DNA of 5,093 nucleotides. Origin: JBDTRY01 sp039931435. GTDB taxonomy: Bacteria > Acidobacteriota > Thermoanaerobaculia > Gp7-AA8. The number at the start of each line of letters is the position of its first letter. The stretch's first letter is position 1. The notes beneath the pieces were generated by a model. It was given only the letters and a program-made list of their open reading frames with translations. It was not told where the DNA came from and made no database searches. The stretch spans positions 1 to 5,093 of the forward strand of contig JBDTRY010000266.1 in the NCBI GenBank assembly GCA_039931435.1, in the 5' to 3' direction. The position numbers and the translations under genes were made by a program. Shown here one piece after another: positions 1-4,009 of this stretch.

Positions 1-177
1 CTGAGCAGCACCGGAGAACTTCTCCGCCGCGTCAACGAAATGCTCGGCAATCGGTACGGCATCGAGCATACGACCATTCAAGTGGAGAGCGCGGGATGTC
101 CCGCCGACGATCCATTCTGCCTGCTTCCCCAGAATGAAGAAGCGCGCCGGCGCAGAATCGAGGAGCTGAGTGAATGA
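1..177 (+). CDS. Cation diffusion facilitator (CzcD-like) metal efflux transporter, C-terminal fragment
   Basis: The frame is open from base 1 to a TGA at 175-177 and gives the last 58 residues of a protein whose start lies outside the window. The stretch RYGIEHTTIQVE (fragment residues 18-29), followed by Cys33 and Cys40, matches the cytoplasmic C-terminal domain of CDF transporters, where a GI-x-H-x-TIQ-E strand is typical and CzcD-type members add a cysteine pair. Proteins of this family sit in the inner membrane and export divalent cations such as Zn, Co or Cd in exchange for protons; the C-terminal domain binds metal and helps dimerise. None of the transmembrane part is visible, so the substrate cannot be judged. 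It lies 84 bases upstream of a periplasmic LTxxQ protein, which fits a metal-resistance neighbourhood. A different CDF subfamily is the main alternative. Confidence 0.82.
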   Translation: MSSTGELLRRVNEMLGNRYGIEHTTIQVESAGCPADDPFCLLPQNEEARRRRIEELSE

Positions 178-190
178 GGCCGTCCTTTCA

Positions 191-211
191 ACGATCGAAG
201 GAAACGGTCGT
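191..211 (+). other. Small dyad after the CDF gene
   Basis: ACGATCG (191-197) can pair with CGGTCGT (205-211), giving 7 pairs including one G-T, around a 7-base loop. It begins 14 bases after the CDF stop and is followed by AATAAC, not a T-run, so it is at best a weak or factor-assisted terminator. Its right arm overlaps the GGTCGT block that is repeated upstream of the sigma gene. Confidence 0.3.
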
Positions 212-233
212 AATAACGGTGAGCGCGACCCGG
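206..233 (+). promoter_or_regulatory. Split regulatory motif, copy 1 (upstream of the secreted LTxxQ gene)
   Basis: The order is GGTCGT (206-211), 6 bases, GGTGAGCG (218-225), CGACCCGG (226-233). The same blocks in the same order, with one mismatch and small spacing changes, occur at 774-800 upstream of the sigma factor gene. The outer parts GGTCG and CGACC also form an inverted repeat. It ends 28 bases before the start codon, where an operator or promoter element would be expected. A weak promoter-like pair, TTTCAA (186-191) and CGTAAT (209-214) with 17-base spacing, overlaps it. That pair is too poor to call on its own. Confidence 0.35.
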
Positions 234-261
234 GACGCGCAGATCAGCCACAGGAGGATCA

Positions 262-726
262 ATGAACAGGAAAATGATTGCGGCGGTGGTCGCGGCACTG
301 ATCGTCGTCTGCGCCGTTCCGCTGCTCTATGCCGGCCAACGTCATCGGGGTGAACACATGCGGGGTGGCGATTTCGGCTTCGGGCCCATGGCCAGGCTGG
401 GAGTACTTCGGGAAAAGCTGAATCTGACGGACGCCCAGGTAGAGCAGCTGAAGGCCATCGCTCAGGAGACCCGGAAGTCGAACGCAGAGTATCGTCAGCA
501 GATTCGCCGGAACATGTTCGCCGCCGGGCAACTTCTGCTGGCGGATCCGGACAACATCAGCGGAGCGCAGGCCCTGCTCGCTCAGCAGCAGGTGTCCGAA
601 CAGCAGTTGAAAGCCAACGTCCTCAATTCAATATCGCGCGGACTGAAAGTGCTCGACGCCGGTCAGCGTTCGCAGTTGTCGGAGTTGCTGGCACAGCGAG
701 CTGCTCGCTTCGATCAGAATCGGTGA
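262..726 (+). CDS. Secreted Spy/CpxP/ZraP-like LTxxQ periplasmic protein
   Basis: A 154-residue protein starts at an ATG preceded by a strong AGGAGG (252-257) four bases upstream. Residues 1-24 form a signal peptide: MNRK, a hydrophobic run, then LLYA before GQ as the likely cleavage site. The mature part begins with a His/Met-rich stretch (His28, Glu31, His32, Met33) that could bind metal. LTDAQ at 55-59 is a clear LTxxQ motif, and LDAGQ at 131-135 is a degenerate second copy. Between them are long, Gln-rich, probably helical segments (about 59-92 and 98-130). The length, secretion signal and paired motifs fit the Spy/CpxP/ZraP superfamily, whose members act in the periplasm as chaperones or metal-responsive repressors of envelope-stress systems. 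Its place after a metal exporter and before a sigma/sensor operon supports a metal or envelope-stress role. Whether it is a chaperone or a metal buffer cannot be told from sequence. Confidence 0.82.
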   Translation: MNRKMIAAVVAALIVVCAVPLLYAGQRHRGEHMRGGDFGFGPMARLGVLREKLNLTDAQVEQLKAIAQETRKSNAEYRQQIRRNMFAAGQLLLADPDNISGAQALLAQQQVSEQQLKANVLNSISRGLKVLDAGQRSQLSELLAQRAARFDQNR

Positions 727-728
727 AC

Positions 729-765
729 GAAGACGAGGACGGGACGAGATTCCGTCCTCGTCTTC
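729..765 (+). terminator. Perfect 14-bp hairpin after the LTxxQ gene
   Basis: GAAGACGAGGACGG (729-742) is the exact reverse complement of CCGTCCTCGTCTTC (752-765), with a 9-base loop. It starts three bases after the TGA at 724-726, the usual place for a transcription terminator. There is no T-run after it (TGAGCACTGG follows), so it may act as a weak terminator, need a factor, or mainly protect the mRNA 3' end. Confidence 0.6.
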
Positions 766-773
766 TGAGCACT

Positions 774-800
774 GGTCGTTCGGGGTCAGCGTCGACCCGG
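774..800 (+). promoter_or_regulatory. Split regulatory motif, copy 2 (upstream of the sigma gene)
   Basis: The order is GGTCGT (774-779), 4 bases, GGTCAGCG (784-791), one base, CGACCCGG (793-800). It mirrors 206-233 with 21 of 22 motif bases identical but slightly different spacers. It lies 46 bases before the GTG start of the ECF sigma gene, just after the preceding hairpin, so it is well placed for a promoter or operator controlling the sigma operon. No standard -35/-10 pair is convincing here. Confidence 0.35.
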
Positions 801-846
801 CGGCGCGGCGGTGGCTTGATTAAGCGTAGAGCGGACATTCATCGGC

Positions 847-1416
847 GTGAGAGAAACGTTACAGGATGACAAGCAGGAAGCAGCGGCGATCGAGGCTGTT
901 CGTGGGGGTGACGGGGAGGCGTACGAGTATCTGGTACAGAAATACCTGAGGCGAACGGTGGCCGCTGCATGGCAGATCGTTCGTGATCGTACGGACGCAG
1001 AGGATCTTGCGCAGGAAGCATTCGTGAAAGCGTTCGAGAAGATTGATAGGTTTCGCGCCGGAGAGCGATTCGCTCCCTGGATTTATCGTATCGTCACGAA
1101 TCTGTCGCTCGATCTGGTGAAACACAGGCGGCGGGTTCGTCCGCAGGAATTGAGCGACGATCTGCCGTCGGGCCGCAACGACCATGCCGATCGCCGGGCA
1201 CAGTCGAACGAGATCGCCATGCGCATCGATGAAGCGCTGGGGGAGTTACCTGAGATGCAGCGGGTGGTGGCGCGGTTATATCTGATCGAGGAATTCAGTC
1301 ACACGGAGATCGCGGGCATGACGGGCATCAGCGAAGGAACGGTTCGGTCGCACCTCTCGCACGCCAGACGCAAACTTCAGGACCGGCTCCACGATCTGAT
1401 GGGAGGTGGGCATTGA
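847..1416 (+). CDS. ECF-type RNA polymerase sigma factor
   Basis: A 189-residue sigma-70 family protein with only regions 2 and 4, the ECF architecture. Region 2 covers about 24-96, with the core-binding signature DAEDLAQEAFVKAF (50-63), the promoter-melting stretch FAPWIYRIVTNLSLDLVKHRRR (75-96 in total) and a basic end. After a polar linker, region 4 covers about 129-182: LPEMQRVVARL, then a helix-turn-helix with EIAGMTGISEGTVRSHL. It directs RNA polymerase to a specific promoter set when released from its anti-sigma factor. The start is GTG: an in-frame stop at 817-819 lies upstream and there is no ATG between, and the first internal in-frame Met is residue 125. The ribosome binding site is weak. 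The next gene starts inside its stop codon. By gene order it resembles CnrH (metal-responsive), but its target genes are not known. Confidence 0.93.
   Translation: MRETLQDDKQEAAAIEAVRGGDGEAYEYLVQKYLRRTVAAAWQIVRDRTDAEDLAQEAFVKAFEKIDRFRAGERFAPWIYRIVTNLSLDLVKHRRRVRPQELSDDLPSGRNDHADRRAQSNEIAMRIDEALGELPEMQRVVARLYLIEEFSHTEIAGMTGISEGTVRSHLSHARRKLQDRLHDLMGGGH
1402..1406 (+). promoter_or_regulatory. Ribosome binding site deciding a TTG start
   Basis: GGAGG, within GGGAGGTGGG at 1401-1410, sits six bases before the TTG at 1413-1415. The nearby ATGs at 1420 and 1423 are in other frames, so this site supports the rare TTG start of the small membrane protein gene. Confidence 0.7.
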
Positions 1417-1718
1417 GCAATGATGATTTTCCCGGAGTCGTAAGAGACGAGGCACGGCGTCTTGCCTTTCGCCCAGAGAACGATTTTGCACTGCAGCAGC
1501 TGGCGGCCAGAATTCTTCATCGCGTTCAATCGCCATCAACCATCTCGGCAGTGCTCTCGCATTGGCTGGCTCCTGTGGCGGCCGCTCTGCTGGCTCTGAC
1601 CATCGCTTCCGGTGGCATGGCTCTCTACGAACAGAGTCTGTCCTCGTCGCCCGGCGATCTGGCCATGGTCTCGGATGCCGCCCTGGTGCATGAGGATTTC
1701 TATCGTGCTGCCCAGTAG
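1413..1718 (+). CDS. Small single-pass membrane protein, putative anti-sigma factor (CnrY-like position)
   Basis: A 101-residue protein starts on TTG that overlaps the TGA of the sigma gene (TTGA), with a good Shine-Dalgarno. Residues 1-50 are charged and probably cytoplasmic, with an amphipathic helix around 22-40 (PENDFALQQLAARILHRV) that could grip a sigma factor. Residues 52-72 form one transmembrane helix (LAPVAAALLALTIASGGMALY). The last 29 residues would lie in the periplasm. It has no cysteine at all, so it is not a zinc-binding (HxxxCxxC) anti-sigma factor. The size, topology and place directly after an ECF sigma gene match anti-sigma factors such as CnrY. That role is inferred from context and not from a recognised domain. 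Translation is probably coupled to both neighbours. Confidence 0.72.
   Translation: MSNDDFPGVVRDEARRLAFRPENDFALQQLAARILHRVQSPSTISAVLSHWLAPVAAALLALTIASGGMALYEQSLSSSPGDLAMVSDAALVHEDFYRAAQ
1693..1696 (+). promoter_or_regulatory. Ribosome binding site supporting a GTG start
   Basis: AGGA lies eight bases before GTG at 1705-1707. It favours this start over the in-frame ATG at 1690, which has no visible ribosome binding site. Farther upstream the same frame reads as out-of-frame translation of the membrane protein gene. Confidence 0.45.
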
Positions 1719-2133
1719 AACCAGGCGTGCCTCCAACCCTCCCGTCCTGCTGGCAGGCCTGCTGCTCGCGGTGACGCTGCTGGCCGGGATGGTTGTTGGG
1801 GGAGCCCTCGACCGCATGATTCTCGTTCGCCAGCATCGGCTCCTGCCCCGCGAAGGACTGCGCTTCGTCAGCTCGCGGGTGGTGAAACGTCTCGATCACG
1901 AACTCGGTCTGACGGCTGAGCAGACGACGGCGGTGACGGCCATCCTGGAGAAGCATCGCCTGGCTGTCGAGGGTGCCTGGAAGGAAGTCCAGCCCCGTAT
2001 GCGCCAGGAGATGGACAGGGCCAATGTGGAGATTGAGAAAATTCTCACTCCCGATCAGAAGAAGAAGTTTTCCGAGCTTCGCCAGCACTGGAACCGCCGG
2101 GCCCGGCACTTCACCGATCCGGCGGGCGATTGA
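1705..2133 (+). CDS. Membrane-anchored LTxxQ helical protein, putative periplasmic sensor (CnrX/Spy-like)
   Basis: A 142-residue protein if started at GTG 1705, or 147 residues from ATG 1690. The N-terminus is basic (SRTRR) and is followed by an uncleaved-looking transmembrane helix at about 13-35 (PVLLAGLLLAVTLLAGMVVG). The rest is predicted helical and periplasmic: a first helix about 50-66, LTAEQ at 69-73, a long helix to about 94, another from about 97, LTPDQ at 114-118, and a charged end rich in Lys, Arg and His. Two LTxxQ motifs place it with the Spy/CpxP/CnrX-type heavy-metal sensor and chaperone group, here tethered to the inner membrane. The start codon lies inside the preceding gene, overlapping by 14 bases. 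In Cnr/Ncc systems such a protein senses Ni or Co and signals through the anti-sigma factor. The same job is inferred here. His44, His65, His84, His128 and His135 are possible ligands, but none can be assigned. Confidence 0.75.
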   Translation: MLPSRTRRASNPPVLLAGLLLAVTLLAGMVVGGALDRMILVRQHRLLPREGLRFVSSRVVKRLDHELGLTAEQTTAVTAILEKHRLAVEGAWKEVQPRMRQEMDRANVEIEKILTPDQKKKFSELRQHWNRRARHFTDPAGD

Positions 2134-2158
2134 CAACGAGGGCATTAGTCAATAGATT
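2130..2158 (+). promoter_or_regulatory. Sigma-70-type promoter of the MarR gene
   Basis: TTGACA (2130-2135) is a perfect -35 box and overlaps the stop codon of the preceding gene. TAGATT (2153-2158) matches four of six -10 bases, and the spacer is exactly 17 bases. Transcription would begin near 2165, only about five bases before the ATG at 2170, so the mRNA would be almost leaderless. Confidence 0.65.
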
Positions 2159-2162
2159 GACT
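2147..2162. promoter_or_regulatory. 16-bp palindrome, probable MarR operator
   Basis: AGTCAAT (2147-2153) and ATTGACT (2156-2162) are perfect inverted repeats around a 2-base centre. MarR dimers bind palindromes of this size, often with TTGAC/GTCAA half-sites. The -10 box lies inside the palindrome, so a bound dimer would block RNA polymerase. The site is eight bases before the MarR start codon, which suggests autorepression. Confidence 0.65.
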
Positions 2163-2169
2163 TTCCAGC

Positions 2170-2610
2170 ATGCCCTCCAGGCCCGCATCGGACGGGGACG
2201 ACCTCATCGCCGGGATCATTCGATCGGGGAATCTTCTGGTTCGCCAGCTCACGCCCCTGCTCCAGCCATGGAAGATCACTCCGCAGCAATGGTCCATTCT
2301 CCGATCGATCGCCTCTTCGGACTCTCCGCCATCGATGGCCGAGATTTCGCGCAGCATGGCGGTCTCCAAGCAGAACATCACCGGGATGATCGGACGGTTG
2401 GAGACGCTGGGACTGCTGCGGCGCAGCGGAAACCCCGACGATCTGCGTGCGGCGAGGATCTCCATCACCGGCAAAGGCTCGCGGCTGATCGCCGCGTCGG
2501 AGCCGGCCTTCCGCACCTGGCTGAAAACGACCCTCGGAGATTTTTCCGAGCGCGATCGCAAGGCCATGATCCGCTCCATTCAGCGGCTTACCGAACTGCT
2601 CGAATCCTGA
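2170..2610 (+). CDS. MarR-family transcriptional regulator
   Basis: A 146-residue protein of the usual MarR length. N-terminal helix about 8-32 would take part in dimerisation. A winged helix-turn-helix spans about 37-100: ITPQQWSILRSI, then SMAEISRSMAVSKQNITGMI (55-74) with the recognition helix, RLETLGLLRR, and the wing NPDDLRAARISIT (88-100) carrying the typical Asp and Arg residues. C-terminal helices follow from about 102 to 146. There is no cysteine, so a thiol-oxidation switch of the OhrR kind is excluded; a small-molecule ligand is more likely. The ATG is the only possible start, because an in-frame TGA at 2158-2160 lies just upstream. No Shine-Dalgarno is seen, in line with a near-leaderless mRNA. 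It probably represses itself through the palindrome in its promoter. Whether it also controls the glycerate kinase 103 bases downstream is unknown. Confidence 0.92.
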   Translation: MPSRPASDGDDLIAGIIRSGNLLVRQLTPLLQPWKITPQQWSILRSIASSDSPPSMAEISRSMAVSKQNITGMIGRLETLGLLRRSGNPDDLRAARISITGKGSRLIAASEPAFRTWLKTTLGDFSERDRKAMIRSIQRLTELLES

Positions 2611-2611
2611 A

Positions 2612-2626
2612 GCCGGCGTTGCCGGC
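2612..2626 (+). other. Short GC hairpin after the MarR gene
   Basis: GCCGGC (2612-2617) and GCCGGC (2621-2626) can pair around a 3-base loop, directly after the MarR stop. There is no T-run, so it is only a weak terminator candidate. The rest of the gap to 2713 shows no convincing promoter, so read-through into the next gene is possible. Confidence 0.3.
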
Positions 2627-2713
2627 AATGTGCGCCGTGGCCCGCCCGAAATGCAAAACCGCGCTGGGCCTGCCTCGACCTCTGGCGTTACCAGCCCGGC
2701 CGGTGATTATCTG

Positions 2714-3952
2714 ATGGCAGAAATTGATCAACTCCTTTCAATCTACCGCGAGGCTGTCGATGCCTGTGAGCCCTCGGAGCTTCTGCTGCGAATCTCTTCC
2801 AGCATTCCACCGCAGTTCCTCGAGAGCGAGGTTGAGGTTGTCTCCATCGGCAAAGCGGCCGCCTCGTTGTTTCGCGGAGCGAGCAGACTGTTCGACATCG
2901 CCCGCGCTCTGGTCATCGTGCCGGACTCCTATGCCATGCTCGACGCGTCGAAGTCCGTGGAAGTCGTCATCGGCGGCCATCCCGGGATGAACGCTGACAG
3001 CTTCCTGGCCGGACGCCGTCTTCGCCAATTCGTTTCCTCCGCGACATCGCCTGTCGTGTTTCTTGTCTCCGGAGGTTCCTCGGCCTGCGCGGAGCAAGCG
3101 CTGGCTCCATGGTTCGACGAGCGTCAGGTCGCAGATCTGAACACGATGCTCGTCCATTCCGGGCTTCCCATCTCCTCGATGAACACGATCAGAAAACACG
3201 TGTCCGCACTGAAGGGAGGGCGTCTGGGCTCATGCACCGGACAGCCGCTGCTTACTCTGGTGTACTCCGACGTCGCCACCGGCGATCTGGCCAGCGTGGG
3301 CTCCGGACCCACTCTGCCCGACCCTTCGACCAACGGCGATGCCGCCGCAGCCTTGCGCAGTCTGGCCACCTCGAGCAAAGGCCTCGGCAATGAAGTGGCG
3401 GCGATCCTCGATCGGTCCGACCTGCCGGAGACACCGTTCGTGCTGCATGGATCGTCCGCGCTCATTGCCGACAACCGCACTTTCGTTCAAGCAGCACTTC
3501 GAATCGCCCGCGAGCGGTTCGGCCTCTGTCTCGCGCAGGATGGTCAGATGGAGCGGGACGTCGAGACGGAGGCGGAGAATCTGGCCGGCGTCGCCCTAGC
3601 TCTGCCCCCGGGCACGCTTCTGGTAACGGGAGGTGAGCCCACCGTTCAGGTCAGAGGACAGGGCAGAGGTGGCCGTTGCAGCGAGCTGGCTGTTCGACTG
3701 GTCCGGCGTCTCCGTAATGAGCAATGCAGTTTTATCGGCTTGTTTGCCGGTTCGGACGGCTTGGACGGGAATACGGGCGCCGCTGGTGTGGTCGTTTCGA
3801 GTAGTCAGTCGGGCCAGATCAGCGACTCGGAGTTCGTCGCTGCCATCGAGAAATCGGACACGTTTCCTCTTGCCGTCCGGATGGGTGAACCCATCGCGGG
3901 GAAGGCCACTGGAAACAACCTCAGGGATCTCGTTCTGATCGTTCGCAACTAG
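2714..3952 (+). CDS. Type-II (MOFRL family) glycerate kinase
   Basis: A 412-residue protein if begun at ATG 2714, with a weak GGTGA at 2702-2706. A GTG at 2630 would add 28 residues that look like non-coding translation. This family phosphorylates D-glycerate, usually to 2-phosphoglycerate, in the cytoplasm. Motifs in order: SIGKAAASL (44-52) with the conserved Lys47; GGHPGMNADS (87-96); LVSGGSSA (117-124); INTxRKHVSALKGGRL-like segment at 153-171; YSDVATGDLASVGSGPTLPDPST (184-206 in total); VTGGEPTVQVRGQGRGGR (304-321); GSDGLDGNTGAAG (346-358) with a conserved acidic pair; and a C-terminal MOFRL segment ending in GKATGNNLRDLVLIV. Length and motif order fit the family. Oddities are GGRCSE where GGRNQE is usual, and GSDG and TGNN for GTDG and TGTN, so this is a divergent member. 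The natural substrate could be hydroxypyruvate-derived glycerate or a related sugar acid. Confidence 0.88.
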   Translation: MAEIDQLLSIYREAVDACEPSELLLRISSSIPPQFLESEVEVVSIGKAAASLFRGASRLFDIARALVIVPDSYAMLDASKSVEVVIGGHPGMNADSFLAGRRLRQFVSSATSPVVFLVSGGSSACAEQALAPWFDERQVADLNTMLVHSGLPISSMNTIRKHVSALKGGRLGSCTGQPLLTLVYSDVATGDLASVGSGPTLPDPSTNGDAAAALRSLATSSKGLGNEVAAILDRSDLPETPFVLHGSSALIADNRTFVQAALRIARERFGLCLAQDGQMERDVETEAENLAGVALALPPGTLLVTGGEPTVQVRGQGRGGRCSELAVRLVRRLRNEQCSFIGLFAGSDGLDGNTGAAGVVVSSSQSGQISDSEFVAAIEKSDTFPLAVRMGEPIAGKATGNNLRDLVLIVRN

Positions 3953-3990
3953 CACGCCTGGAGAGGCTTGGGCGGCCGGCCGGGCCCGAC

Positions 3991-3999
3991 TGGTACCAT
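3991..3999 (+). promoter_or_regulatory. Possible extended -10 promoter
   Basis: TGG followed by TACCAT fits an extended -10 element (TG-n-TANNAT). Transcription would start about 4006-4008, just before the ATG at 4010. No good -35 is seen; the region upstream (3970-3988) is very GC-rich with overlapping palindromes GGCCGGCC and CGGGCCCG. The call is weak. Confidence 0.25.
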
Positions 4000-4009
4000 T
4001 CGATTTCAG

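Noticed and set aside
1612..1704. Longer start for the sensor gene at ATG 1612
   Set aside because: It would overlap most of the transmembrane part and C-terminus of the middle gene and add Trp/Pro/Arg-rich residues before the natural basic N-terminus and membrane anchor.
1276..2145. Long open frame (289 codons) on the - strand
   Set aside because: It lies opposite the sigma, membrane and sensor genes. Its product is rich in His, Pro and Arg with no domain, as expected from antisense reading of GC-rich coding DNA.
2630..2713. N-terminal extension of the glycerate kinase from GTG 2630
   Set aside because: The extra 28 residues do not resemble the family, no ribosome binding site precedes the GTG, and ATG 2714 gives the expected N-terminus.
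2130..2714. 194-codon + strand frame overlapping the MarR gene
   Set aside because: The MarR frame has a full winged-helix fold and a matching promoter; this frame is low-complexity Arg/Ala/His translation.
2724..2731. TTGATCAA palindrome near the glycerate kinase start, considered as a second MarR operator
   Set aside because: It is only 8 bp, lies in codons 4-6 and does not match the AGTCAAT half-site; chance is sufficient.
3970..3988. GC-rich palindromes after the glycerate kinase gene, considered as a terminator
   Set aside because: The stems are short and overlapping, and there is no T-run, so no single hairpin stands out.
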